From assembly GCF_020921035.1 (NCBI RefSeq), contig NC_063151.1, forward strand, positions 35,222,934-35,286,933: a stretch of 64,000 nucleotides of DNA. The letters run 5' to 3'. This document shows positions 36,135 to 47,724 of the stretch, one piece after another. Position 1 is the stretch's first letter, and every line of letters begins with the position of its first letter. Source of the stretch: Rhodamnia argentea. Its lineage: Eukaryota; Streptophyta; Magnoliopsida; Myrtales; Myrtaceae. The notes under the pieces were generated by a model. It ran no database searches. It was not told where the DNA came from and saw nothing but the letters and a program-made list of their open reading frames with translations. Position numbers and translations under genes: made by a program.

Positions 36135-36867
36135 TGCGCGAAACAAGCGATCGAACAATAAATAAACCGAATAAGAAAATAAATCGGATACGGATATACG
36201 TGGTTCGGTCGTAGAGACTTGCGTCCACACAGAGAGCGGCAACGAATTTCACTGTAGAACAAGTGATACAATTTGAAAATTACAAATCACACTCGAATCA
36301 CTCAAATACTCTCAGTATTTTTCAGTTCCAATTACATCAAATAACGCACACGATACTTAGTTCTTAATTCCTCACGAAATAATTTTTCAATTTCACGGAG
36401 GAATTATATGCAAATTCGTAGCACAGGAATTTAGTCGGCTTGATCACTTTTCTCTTGGATGTGATTGGTCGAACAAAACTCTGCCTTGAATTACGAGCTA
36501 AATCACTCGCGGAAGCACCAGTTACTGCAGACCACACCACAAGACTCATCCACTGATACATACATTTGCATATATACGGAGGTATGTGAAAAAAGGAAAC
36601 TCCATGTGGAGAATCCCCAATTGATTCGGTCCACAAATTCCACAAATATTGACTTTTCCTTTTCTGTCCTTTTCTTCACCGAGTACAACTCCAAGTCAGA
36701 ATAGGAATGTGAGTCAAAAAAGATCCACTTTTTTATTTTCCTTCTCAGACTCCAATATCCCAAGAGATATTGTGCGTTCCCTTTATTATTTGATATCACG
36801 ATCAAAACTTCACTTTATTCCAATGAGATTTTATTCGACGGGCTTAAACTTGAGATATATCTTAACA
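36135..36867 (-). repeat. Probable 3' LTR of the Ty1/copia remnant
   Basis: On the minus strand a polypurine-like GTGAAGATTG leads straight into TGTTAAGATATATCTC at 36867, the usual way a copia 3' LTR begins. The sequence continues without coding content to about 36135, where it reads GTTTCGCGCA and could end in CA. The matching 5' LTR was not found in the expected place, so both the length (about 730 bp) and the outer border are provisional. Confidence 0.5.
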
Positions 36868-38262
36868 ATCTTCACATTAACTCGACGTTTGAGCTAAATC
36901 ATAATTGCTTCACTGTTATTCCGAACTTCACTACTAGTCTCCCACAATCACAATAGGCTCAACCATCACAGATATTTTCTAAGTCTAAACCGTGATTGAA
37001 CTTCGCTATAATCGTGGACTTCATCAGAATATCAACTGCACATGCAATTTTAACTGCTCTATAAGATTTTCCAATACAAGCTCCTTAACCACATATAAAG
37101 CAAAATCACTATTTCATCCATATCCGTGATCGAATACGTACTTTGTCAAAATCAGCAATTATAGCAACCGTTGGCTCTACAAGCTCCATCTCGCTACAAG
37201 CACTATACGTGTCGATTACTTTGCTAGTACTCCCTACCTCAAGAGTTTCTGATTGCAACTCCACCTCAAACCGAACAACGTTCGGATATGTATGGACTTT
37301 GCTATAATCACGCTTAACCAGAAGTATTGGAGACTTGTCAAATGTAACTTTTGTGCTGATAACGGATGAATTTAATTTCAGAAACCACAACCAATAACCA
37401 CGTTCACCTTGTGTATAGCCTAAGAACATGCACTTTCTTGTCCTTCCATCGAGCTTACCATCACTTACCCGAACATAATATGAGCAACCAAATATTTTAA
37501 GAACAGAATAATCTGCAATGTTAACTGACTACACTTCTTCGGGAGTCAACATCTCGAGCAAAACTCCATGCTTTTCGTAGTCAATGGGATCTATTCATCG
37601 GGTAGCTCGTTATACTAAGCGCATCCGCCGGCAATCTCCTAGTTATACTAACACTAGAGAGCATTTTATGGGTCGTCTTTAGTAATGTTCTGCTCATCAA
37701 TTCTGCAACATGTTGTAGTTCATTGGCACAAGTGTAGTATCTCACTATGAATTCATTTAACAGCTCGAGCAAAACTCCATGCTTTTGTCGGTCCGCACAT
37801 ACTTGATCCTTTTACCAGCCTCCTTTTCGATTAAAACTCTCAACTGCCCGATCTTGGCAATAGTGTCAAACTTGTGCCTAAGCAAAAACACCCAGGTCTT
37901 CATCGAGTAGTCATCTACAACTGTTAACATATATCTGTCACTCTTCCCCGAAAGAAACCACGATAACCCGCGAACATGTAAGTAAAGTAATTTTGCAATT
38001 TCCATGATTTCTTTGACAAACGTATTAAATTGCACTTTCCGCCATTGATTAAAATTACAACACTTGCATACACTTAGTTTGTTAGCAATATAATCACACA
38101 ATAAGTTTCTTTCACTTAGAACCTTCAGGCTTCTCTCGCTAATGTACCCCAAACACATATGCCACAATTTAGACTCTCGAACGGATGCTTCTAACATTTC
38201 TGCGACGACTTCCATCACTATCTCACCTTAAAGCGCATACAGGCCATTGTGCTTGATTTATT
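36868..38262 (-). pseudogene. Ty1/copia retrotransposon remnant (integrase part)
   Basis: Three minus-strand segments lie in copia order. At 38218-37757 is the GAG-pre-integrase and integrase start (KLWHMCLGYISERS, a CxxC finger, LTVVDDYSMKTWVFLL). At 37772-37581 is a later integrase piece (ELMSRTLLKTTHKML). At 37429-37109 is the segment that usually follows the integrase (MFLGYTQGERGYWLW). Reverse transcriptase and RNase H, expected next, are missing; the sequence goes to the 3' LTR. A word of about 20 bases containing GAGCAAAACTCCATGCTTTT occurs at both 37557 and 37766, suggesting a rearrangement between the segments. Stops and frame changes make it non-functional. Confidence 0.8.
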
Positions 38263-38290
38263 TCATTATCACCAAGGCGCCTCGAACAAT

Positions 38291-38870
38291 TGGTATCAGA
38301 GCCGGGCTTGCTTGAGTTAAAGCTTTTAAATGACGGTGAGTCTAATTAGATATGTTGACAGGCTCGGACTTCGGTTCTCTCTTAGCTATCTCCCCAAGCG
38401 AAAGGTATCGGGGCTTTTGCCGCGTGCTCCTAATAAATGGATCATAATTGATGATTGATTAGTTGCCCACTCTCAATATGTGTTGATGTTTGATGAATAT
38501 CTCAAGAAAGGAACCGATGACCAAGGCGATTTCTGTGTCGGTGGGCAACATTGGTCCAATGGGCGTTGATAAAGATTCAAGTTGAGATATCTTGGTACAG
38601 AAGGTTACTTGAATTAAGAGGGATCAAACTTACACGTGAGGCGAAGATTGTTAGGATACACATGTGAGTTGTGTTAAAAAAGTTCTACATCGGATATTTA
38701 ATGTGGTGTAGAGCAGTTAATATGTCTAAGTTGATTCATAATTTATTGGCTTAAACTTTTGAGTGAACGTGGATTAAACTAGACATATTGACGGGTTCAG
38801 ACTTGGGTTCCCTCTTGAAGATCTCCCCAAGTGAAGGTATCGGATCTCTGTTGCGCGCTTTCGACATGAG
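38291..38870 (+). mobile_element. Miniature LTR retroelement piece (TRIM-like)
   Basis: A primer site for initiator Met tRNA (TGGTATCAGAGCC, 38291-38303) is followed only about 340 bases later by a polypurine-like GAGGCGAAGATTG. That leads into TGTTAGGATACACATG (about 38648), which looks like the start of a 3' LTR, with TTCTACATCGGA and GGCTTAAACTTTTGAGTG further in. So the internal region is far too short to code. After this LTR, a block at about 38770-38860 repeats the internal block at about 38340-38430 (CTCCCCAAG, GGTATCGG). No 5' LTR precedes the primer site; the copia remnant lies there instead, so the element is truncated or chimeric. Confidence 0.5.
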
Positions 38871-39871
38871 CAATATGGTCAGAACTTAGATCTCGATTCA
38901 AGATGGATGTTAAGTTTATTTTTCAAAATTGTGACGGTCGGACTTGCCAGCTCATATAAATTTGATGGAAGTGAACTCAACTGAATGTCTAATACACTTC
39001 GTCATAACTTATATGCTATAAATGTTTTATGTACGTTGTTTATCTCATTTGATTTTATCGAACGTTTTGATTGAACTCACTAGAGATCATGAATCGCGGG
39101 TCCTTGTGCTCCTCACTCGCACATCACGGGGAGGCATGGGTGACGGTATGCCGCTCGATAATTAATCATGTGCTGGTAAAACCCTAGGGTTTTAAACAAG
39201 ACATCTTGCTGCGGATGATCTATAATTTGCCAATGGTTGACACTCTTTTCTTTGTGATCAAGTAAAAGGAAGACGTATTTGAGCTCGCTAGAATTCGTTA
39301 GAGGACTAAATTACATGGGAAAAAAAAGAAAGTTCTTACCCTTTCGTACGTGATAGAACTTCTGTATGCTTTGATACGAGTTTGTGGAAGACCGTATAAT
39401 CGAGCAAATCGACTTTTTCTGATAGTCGTCAAAGATGCATAATTGAAGTATTAATAATAATGCAATCATGGGCGTAGTAATCTATGTGAATATCATAGTC
39501 AAGTAAAGCTAAGTATAAAATATGTGCCATCTGAAGAGGCTCCACAAGAACATGCACGCTTGAGAATGTATGAGTGCCAAAACACCCGCCTCTCTTTCTT
39601 TTCTTTCTCTTATTTTCTTTTGGGTTAAAAAGCCAGTGAGGTTCGGCCGGCCCTTGGCTGTGACCGGCGAGGGTTGGCAGGCGACCCACGTAGGGCTTGG
39701 CCAAAAAAAAAAAAAAAAAAAAAGAAAAAAAGATATATGTATTTTTAAAAAAAGCTAGAAATTTTTTAAAAAATTATGAAATTTATCTATATCAACGCCG
39801 GCCGTATCATGTAGGCCGGCATTTACGTAGTCAATTTTTGGCTAAAATTGATCGGATAGACTTGATTGGCA
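38871..39871. other. Intergenic, no gene recognised
   Basis: No recognisable coding region. A poly-A run lies at about 39703-39721. CGCCGGCC and GTAGGCCGGC words near 39797-39820 resemble cores of the inverted-repeat family. Confidence 0.4.
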
Positions 39872-39880
39872 AATAATTAA

Positions 39881-40400
39881 TGGATTAATACCACGAAAAA
39901 TTTCAAACTGGTACACTTATGACACATCTACCTAAAACTATTTTTTTGACGGGGAAAAATCTCAAATTGGTACACATGTAATAAATTTACCCCAAACTAT
40001 TTTTTAACCACCAAAAACCCTAAACTAATACATATGTGACAAATTTACCTCAAACTATTTTTTTGATCATTTAAAACTTTAAATTGGTACACATGTGATA
40101 AATATACCCTTCGTTAAATTGGGTTAGTACCACAAAAAATTATAAATTGATACACATTTGACAAATAAATGATACAAATTCCAAATTAGTACACCCGTGA
40201 ACTGTCATGTGCCATCCAATTTAGCAATTTGACGATTAGATTTAACAAAAATTTATGTAGGATAAATTTGTCATAGGTATATCAATTTTGGGTAAATTTG
40301 TCACAAGCGTATCGGTTTGAAGTTTTTTATGGTTAGAAAGACAGTTTAGGGCAAATTTGTCACGTATATATCGGTTTGAATTTTTTTGTAGTATTAAATT
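39881..40400. mobile_element. Mutator-type MITE with exact 9-bp target duplication
   Basis: AATAATTAA lies directly outside both ends (39872-39880 and 40401-40409). The left end starts TGGATTAATACCACGAAAAA. The right end, read on the other strand, starts AATTTAATACTACAAAAAAA. Modules of about 60 bases (AAATTGGTACACATGTGA, then AATTTACC) are repeated several times along both arms. Non-coding, 520 bp. The ends match those of the 3.8-kb element at 17334-21139, making this the small internally deleted form of the same family. Confidence 0.8.
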
Positions 40401-40409
40401 AATAATTAA

Positions 40410-42203
40410 AAGGGTTTAGAATTTGATCGATAAAATTGAAAGATTTAAAATTAAATTGATGATATGTAAGAAATTTTGGATAATTTTTCGGAGAGCTTTT
40501 GGAATAACAACATCTTGAGGTGTCCATCGCAGCCAAACAATGAACCTTCTAATCCTCCACTCGTGTCAATCCTCTGTGAATCTCAGTCTACATCAATCAA
40601 AATTGACAATTGACAATTGACAATTCTATTTTAATATACCCGCAGGGGTTATTATCACTAGCCAGGAAGAATGTAAAGTCGTATAGGCACTCGAATTTAA
40701 AAAAAAAAAAACAGAAACCTAAGAATTATATCCCAATATGTGATATTAAAATAATGCGAAATGATGAGCACTTGATTATTACGTAATGCAATATCACTTG
40801 AGAGACGAAATAAAATAATGGGTTTGGGGGGGAAGAGGAAGATAAGGTGGGGTGGTGGAGGGTCAGAGGAGTTCATGGTGGCGCATAAACCACACATGAT
40901 ATTTATCTTTATGCACTAATTTACAACCTCCAATTGATAAAGTAATGATGCTCGAAGCTAATCGGGTTTGCCTTTGCCCCCGTCTTGTCCCGTTTTGACT
41001 CTCTGTCAAGCTTTTCAACGTGTAGCACAGGACCTTCTCAAAGGACTTACCTCCACCTTTCTTTTTTTAATGTATGGTTGATTTATTTTTTTGGATAGAG
41101 ATGGAGAGAGAAATCCCTTTTTGCGAGGCACTAAGATGCACTCGTGCGAGGAGGAAAAGGTTCCTGTCTAATCATTGTCACAAGTCATAGGATAATGACT
41201 CGTATAAGTTCGTGTCCGTAAGTGCATATTATACTAACGGGGTTCTAATTCCGCAGCGGCCTCTCTGCGATACGCAAACTCACGGGCGCCAGATTGTTCG
41301 CCATTTTGATCGAAAGTTTTGAAAGTAGTTCTAAGTATAGCTTTCTTGAATTGCCGTCTAAGTCGCAGGAAATTTTGATAAAAGTTTATGTCGATTTACG
41401 TGTTAATATTTGTACAATATTGAAATTTCGGGTATTATTTCATATTTCAAACAAAAAAAAAAGTCAAAATGCACGTGCCGTAGAACCGTGTATAAGTAAA
41501 AAGTAAAAAAAGAAGTCGATCTAAACAAGCGTTTAGTCCCTTCTCTTGGAATGCGTGGACTCATTGATAAGAGAGTTGTTACAACTTATAATGTTTAAAG
41601 AAGAGAAACCCAAAAAGTAAATTCGAAAAGCTGAACAGGAAACCTACGATTTTTCATATCAAATATTTAACTCAAGGCGGATGAGATATAGAAATATTAT
41701 ATGAACCCCATAAAGTATAGTGTACAATTTGCCAAAGATAAGCGGTAGGGGGCCCGGCGGCAGACCGCTCCGCCACCCCGTCGGGCCGTAATTAGCTTCG
41801 TTATCTCCAGAATCGATTACAAGAACGTCATCCCTTTACCTCCAAGAATCCCACTACTAGATCCAAATTTCACACTGTGACGACTGCCTCGGTGGTGACC
41901 GATCGAGAGTTGGATAAAGTGAAAATGAGACTGACGGGTCTAAAAGTGAGGGGGAAAAGGAGCTGTGGGAGGAGCGGTACCATAAAAATGGTGTGGGCAG
42001 AGATGATTGGGACGACTGCAATAGAAAAATTCTGACCTCTTAGACATTTTGTAAACACAAGCTGGACATCTCTTATGGAAAAAAGAAGAATTCTTGCTTT
42101 CTGGTTCATTCATCTTTACAACCATCATTCTCATCTTCTTTTTTATATATATAAATATCTTTATTCCTTTCTGGTTTCTCAGACCTCAAAACTTGTGTGT
42201 TTT
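40410..42203. other. Intergenic, 3' of CYP735A
   Basis: No gene seen. A triple CAATTGACAATTGA word occurs near 40595-40625. An AATAAA on the minus strand at 42165-42160, about 40 bases past the CYP735A stop, is a candidate poly(A) signal. Confidence 0.5.
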
Positions 42204-44580
42204 CTACGGGTTCAAGGGCTTCAGGCATATCTGGACCCCGTACTTGGGTTTTATGGTGAGCACGATGACGGGGGCGTGGCGGTAGCTCTCCGCGATCGTG
42301 AAGCTGAACCGGGATATCAACATGGCCAGTATGATCTTGGCCTCCATGAGGGCGAAGGACTGGCCGACGCAGTTCCGCGGGCCCATCGCAAAGGGTATGA
42401 ACCGGCCCGGTGCGAAGGTCTTTGACGTGAACCGCTCCGGGTTGAACTCGTTCGCATCCTCGCCCCACAGCTCCTCGCTGTGGTGGATGGCGAGGACCGG
42501 GATCCAAATCGAGAGCCCCTTCGGGATGTGGAGGTCGCCTAGCTTGATGTCCTCGAACGCCATCCGAGGAAGCACCGAGGCCGGTGGATAGAGCCTCAGT
42601 GATTCGTTAATCACCATATTCAACTGGGGCAAAATAGGAAAATAATAACAAGGAAAGGTTAGTAATTAATTAGCAACCTAGGAAATGACAGAGCAATAAA
42701 CTTATCAATTATGACGTCATCTAATGGCCCAGCAGTAGAACCACACATTGGTCACGCGATTCACGAAGGTGAGTTGTTTTTCATCTAGAGCAATATGCCA
42801 CTTGCCTAGCATGCACCATTTATAAACGTTACGTACAACTTTTCTGTTCGTCATCATCACCAAAAAGTCGCATGAATTGGCGGCAAAATTTTATTTTATT
42901 TTTCCCTAAATTATTTGCCGACACTAATGTGATGACATAAACATGAAATGAGTCGCCTGTTAGAACCTTAGTAAAATGTTTGGAATTAGGACAGGGAGAC
43001 CCGATAAGAGGGACGGAATGGAATTTCAAAGCTTACCAGGGTGAGCTTGGAGAGGTGCTCCACCGAGGGATTGGCGCCATTGCAGACCTGCGCGACCTCC
43101 TTCCTCACTCTCTCTTGCCAGGACGGGTTGCTAGCTAGGAGCATGACCGTCCACGTCAGCAGCAGCGCGGTGGTGTCGTGCCCGGCGAAGAAGAAGGTCT
43201 TGCACTCGTCCATGATCAGCTGGAGATTCAAGCTGAACCCGCTCCCCGATCTCTTCTTCTGCATCTCGTTGAGCAGCATCCCGAGCAGGTCGTTCCCGTA
43301 CGAGCTGCTCCGCCCCACCTCGACGCAGTCCCTCCGGCTCTGGATGATCTCCATCAGCAGCCTCTCCACCTCCATCTTCAGCGACTTTATCTCCCTATTG
43401 TACTTGCTTGGAAAGAACCTAATGAATAGACAGCAATCGCCATTAGTTAACTCTCAATTACTTCCCTTTTTCGATGCGTTAGGTATGGATGCAGCCCGGT
43501 TTTCGACGTTTCATTATTCCAGGAAAAGTTGGCGAAAAAGTAACTTAAGTTTTCAGAAATTTTATGCGACCACTGCCAAATGGGACGTACCGGCTGCCGG
43601 GAAGGCACAGGTGGCGGCTCGCTTGGGCGCAGAGGTGTTGGAGGAGGGTGAGGAGGTGGAAGATTTGCTTGCCCTTCTCGTAGCTACTGTCGAACTCAGT
43701 CCTGGAGATGATGTCGGCCGTGAGCCTGGCCATGTACTCGCTGATCTCGAACTCGGTCTGGCCGGAGTCCACTGCCTCCCTCAGCGATTGGAGCATCTGG
43801 TTAGTGCACTCCACCATGTACCCCGCATAGCTCTAATAAAAAACACCCAAATCACGATTAATTTATTAGTCTCCAATTGGATCGGAGCAAAATGGTGAAA
43901 TTTCTTCACATTGCCGAAGCCAGGAACTAGCAACAAGCATGTGGTTGCGGATCGGATCGGTTTCGCAGCAGTACTGATGACTACCTTGAGTTTGTCTCCC
44001 ATGAAGGCGGGGGCGACGATGTGGCGTTGGTGGTACCAGTCGTCCCCGTTCGCCATCAGGAGTCCCTTCCCGATGAAATGCTTCGACCCTTGCTGCTGCA
44101 GCCACGATTTCCCGGAGAGAGTGCTGTATTTGGACAGGAGTTCCTTGATCAGCTCGGTCTCGGTCAGGCACATCCGCGGCTCGGTGCCGTTCCAGTACAC
44201 GAACCGTTTTCCTGCGCGGGAAGATCGTCAAAATTCTGGTTCCACGCTGGGAAAATCGTTAACCAGGAGCACGTGTGAGCGAGTGTTCACAAACATATAC
44301 CGTATTGCTGGGACCAGAGGACGTAATGGGGGAGGAGGCGGGGGACGACGTCGTGGCGGATGGAGTCCATGTTGTCGGAGGTGGACTTCGCGACGAGAGA
44401 GGCCATGTCGAGGATGTTGCCGACGAGGAGGCGAGGCGTCGGGCCACGCACGCCTTGCCTCTCCATTATCTTCTTGATGCGTCTGGGCGTCCACCAGTAA
44501 CATGAGATGGTCTCGTAAGCACCCTTTATTAGCAGGCTCAAGAGTACGACCAAGATTGCTGTCAGGACCACCATGGCCAT
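42204..44580 (-). CDS. CYP735A: Cytochrome P450 CYP735A, cytokinin trans-hydroxylase
   Basis: An ER-bound P450 that hydroxylates the prenyl side chain of isopentenyladenine nucleotides to make trans-zeatin-type cytokinins. Exons: 44580-44301, 44211-43985, 43832-43591, 43418-43037, 42623-42204; 516 aa, all junctions in frame. It begins with a hydrophobic membrane anchor, then YETISCYWWTPRRIKKIM, GRLLPHY-like and WNGTEPRMCLTETELIKELL blocks. Further on are the I-helix oxygen-binding AGHDTT (328-333), the K-helix ESLR (384-387), PERF, and the haem loop FAMGPRNCVG with axial Cys462. The length and nearly every conserved block match Arabidopsis CYP735A1/2 as I remember them; which of the two is nearer is not decided. 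The start at 44580 is the first ATG after the predicted transcription start and has a GCCGCCATGG context. Cytokinin induction and root/vascular expression are known for the family, not shown here. Confidence 0.94.
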
Positions 44581-44629
44581 GGCGGCAGCGGCAGCGGCAG
44601 CGGCGGCGGCGATCAGGCAACACTGCTCA

Positions 44630-44632
<3 letters not shown>

Positions 44633-44662
<30 letters not shown>
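44633..44662. repeat. (GA/CT)n in CYP735A 5' leader
   Basis: A CT-dinucleotide run on the gene strand, between the TATA box and the start codon. CT-rich leaders are common in plant genes. A GCC/GCT run follows it, directly before the ATG. Confidence 0.9.
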
Positions 44663-44667
<5 letters not shown>

Positions 44668-44693
44668 GATGGAGAGGGAGCTCTCGGCCAGGG

Positions 44694-44701
44694 TATTTAT
44701 A
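44694..44701 (-). promoter_or_regulatory. TATA box of CYP735A
   Basis: TATAAATA on the minus strand, 114-121 bases upstream of the start codon. It predicts transcription starting near 44665-44670. This excludes the longer in-frame Met at 44715, which would lie upstream of the transcript. Confidence 0.7.
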
Positions 44702-45113
44702 GTGAATGAACCCACGCGGTGGGAAGAGCGAAAAGACGTTCTGCTTTATTGTATTTTTTTAATATTTTTTATATATTTTATTTTATGTGATGGTATGTAG
44801 GATTAATTTGTGGGCATCAAAAATTAGAATGCATTTCTTCCGTCCTGCGCAGTCAAATTGTGAACATTGCACTCTAGAGCAAAATTTTGTCTCGATTAAA
44901 AAAATAATGACGATTTTTTCTCCCAAAATTTGGAAAATGCAAAAAAAAAAAAAAAAAGGATTTTCGAATTTCTTGAAACAGAGTGAAATTTTTTCATGTT
45001 ATTTTCGAGTGGCCCAAAAGATGGCAAGTTATTCATAGGGGGCAATATTTTAAAATATCAGGCGGATACCTAAAATGGAAACAAAGACATTAAATGCAGG
45101 TCTTTGGATAAGT

Positions 45114-46340
45114 TTGACCATCGCTTGTTATGGGAAATCACATTCTCATCGAAATTTGGCAATCTATTATTAATCAAATGACCATAAAAGGAGAAACAAA
45201 TGCCAGGTTGGTCAAATCGAAAAGAAAGCTGCTACTCCGACGATTCGGCAATACTATTATTATTTCTGACTCCACGATTTTTTCGATTAATGAGTGCTTT
45301 ATACAAAATACGCGGTTATGATTTGTGGATTTACGGTCGGAAATAATTGACAATCTTGTCATATTGTTATGGAAGTGTTTTCCAATCGAAAATGCACATG
45401 TTTTATGAGGTTTCCTTTCATTATGGCCATCTCAAAGTAGACACGATGTCAATCATTGCCTCATATGCTCCCTCCATTGCCTTGAATTGATGTAACAAAA
45501 TAACAAAGAAGAAGAAGAAATAAAGAAAGAAATCTGTCAGATTTCTCGTTCATTCTTGCATTGTTTCCCTATTAGCTCAAGAAATCTGAAGTGATCTAAC
45601 AAAATGAAAAAGAAAAAGAAGAAGAAAGAAAGAAATCTGTCAGATTTCTTGTTCATTTTTGCATTGTTTCCTTATTAGCTCAAGAAATCTGAAGTGCTCA
45701 TACAGATTTCTTGTTCCTTTCTGCATTGTTTTCTTATTGGGATAGTTGTTCAAAAAATATAGGGCAACTAATTCAATTCTTAACTTTTCAATTATTTTTT
45801 GATTAAAAAAAATCGTGTCAATTCAGTTCTAAACCTTTCAATTGTGTCAATTCAATACCAAACCTTTTGAATTTTTTTCAATTTAGTTTTAAACCTATTA
45901 TTTGGATAATTGGCCCAAAAAACTACATTGACAAATTCTCAAAAGATTTAGGGTTAAATTGACAAATTGTCAAAAGGTTTACGATTACATTGCATGATTG
46001 AAATGTTTAGGACTAAATTGGCTAATCGTCAAAAGGTTTAAGACTAAATTGACAGAATTGAAATGTTTGGAACTGAATTGACTACCGTGTAATGGTTTAG
46101 GACTTTTTGGATAATTTTCTCTTTCCTTATAGCTAAAAAATTTGAAGTACTTATAGATTTCTCCGAATCCGATATTAAATTACTTATTAATCTAAGACTC
46201 GGATAATTTTTTGTACTCTGATGCATGAAGTCGAGGGCGAATCTACCGGGCACTACCAGTACCATTGCTAACGAAGGTCTAAGAAAGAAGCAAATTTTGC
46301 CAATTGACTGATGGTTAAATGAGTGGATACGTGGGGGCAT
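45114..46340. repeat. Repeated block upstream of CYP735A, copy 1
   Basis: Starting with a GGGAAATCA and CGAAATTTGGCAATC stretch at about 45130, this block shares several words, in order, with 47725-48210. Shared words include ATTATTAATCAAATGACCAT, AAAGAAATCTGTCAGATTTCT and GGTCTAAGAAAGAA. Within it the GTCAGATTTCTCGTTCAT module is itself repeated two to three times (about 45535, 45643 and 45704). No coding content is convincing. A fold-back relic sits in the middle. Confidence 0.7.
45770..46125. repeat. Fold-back relic of the TTTAGGACTAAATTG family
   Basis: The left half has several CAATTCAGTTCTAAACC-type modules. The right half has the inverted GGTTTAGGACTAAATTG type. The whole is a degenerate hairpin of about 350 bp. 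Confidence 0.6.
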
Positions 46341-46639
46341 ACTTAAATTCCATCAGTCACACTGATAATATAACACTTTGAAATGTGTTATCATACAAAT
46401 TTAATTTCATTAAAAGCATTCATACAGCATTTTATTTGATTTTCTCTATATACAACGAGTTTTAACTTAACGCTAAGCCGTAATTTACAAGGTCATCAGT
46501 TATAAGGCTATTGTGATTTTGCCGCCATTCCCTTTTTGTATACTTATAACTTCCATTTTAACTTACAAGTTTATCTGCATTTTTCAAACTAAATTTTGAA
46601 ATAGGCAAGAGAAACATGCGCTGCAATAACCAAAAATAG

Positions 46640-47665
46640 AAGTAACTTATTGTATAGCTGCCAATTCGGTTCTAAGTATTTTCATTTCATCAATTTAATC
46701 CTAAACCTTTCGTGATTTGTCAATATAGTCCTTCTAGCCAATTTTGACTGGAAGCGCTGTTGTGGACGCTGGTCATCCTCTGTGGCATGGCAGGCATTGA
46801 CGTGGACAATTTTTGCTTTTTTTTTTTTTTTTACCAAATTTTTTTCCTTTTTTTTTTTTTTTCTTTTTCCCTCTACCAATCTGCGGCCTCGGTGGTCGTC
46901 AAACATAGGTGAGCGTTGTAGCCTCTCCGGTAGGGGTGAATATGGTTCTAGGGTAGAGCCCGAAATCTCACTGGTAGGGAACACCTGTCTGGTTCTAGGG
47001 TTTGCGGGATAAGTTTCAAGTTTCAAAAATTGAGGAACCTGTTTCGACGATAAGTTCCAAGTAAGTAGGTGGAACCGGAAACCTAGAACTTGAAACCCTG
47101 TAATAAGTTTCGTGTTGTTCTTGGTATATGCTTTTGCGCAATCCCGCGGTATTCTATAGCGTCCGATGATGAGTGTGTAATCTGGAACTACTAGTTTGAG
47201 TTTCTATTTTTAGCGATATTTATGTTTGAGAATTTTACTTTGTTAATATTTCATATTTATTTGTGTGTCTAAATATGAGTTGTTGTTAGTGGATTGTAGC
47301 AGCAAATGATGTTTATTAAAGGCAATGATTCGGTGCAATTCAACTAAGAATATAGGTGAAACTTGATTAGACCTTGGAGCTTGTGACAGGATAGGTTCCA
47401 AGTTCCAAGGTATGCAGAGTAGGTTCTAAGTTTCAAAAAATGACGAACGTATTCTGACGAGTAAGTTCTAGGTAAAATCTGTACGACACCTAGAACTGTT
47501 CACTCTTACTCTCCGGCCCACAATGAAACAAAAAAGAACAAATTATAAAAAAAATTCAGAAAACTTTAAAAAAATTGTAAACATTGTCTACATTAAAACC
47601 GACTTTGTCATGTAGGACGATAGACGTTTATGTCGGCGATATTTGGCTAAACTTCAATGGCTAAG
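46640..47665. mobile_element. Interrupted inverted-repeat element
   Basis: A left half (about 46655-46800) with CAATTTAATCCTAAACC, GACGCTGGTCATCC and GACGTGGACAATTTTTGC is matched in style by a right-hand piece at about 47570-47660 (GTAGGACGATAGACGTTTATGTCGGCGA). Between them are long T-runs (46819-46862) and a 600-bp region with repeated GGTTCTAGG and AAGTTCCAAG words (about 46930-47490). I read this as an old MITE split by another repeat. Confidence 0.45.
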
Positions 47666-47724
47666 ACAAGAGAACGTGTCCACGAGTGCGTTAGATTAAT
47701 GCGACTCTTGGGTTCAGTTGACGA

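Noticed and set aside
43041-43898. 285-codon plus-strand open frame
   Set aside because: It is the mirror of CYP735A exons 3 and 4 and crosses their intron; no domain.
44581-44715. N-terminal extension of CYP735A
   Set aside because: Low-complexity codons upstream of the predicted transcription start; the TATA box lies within it.
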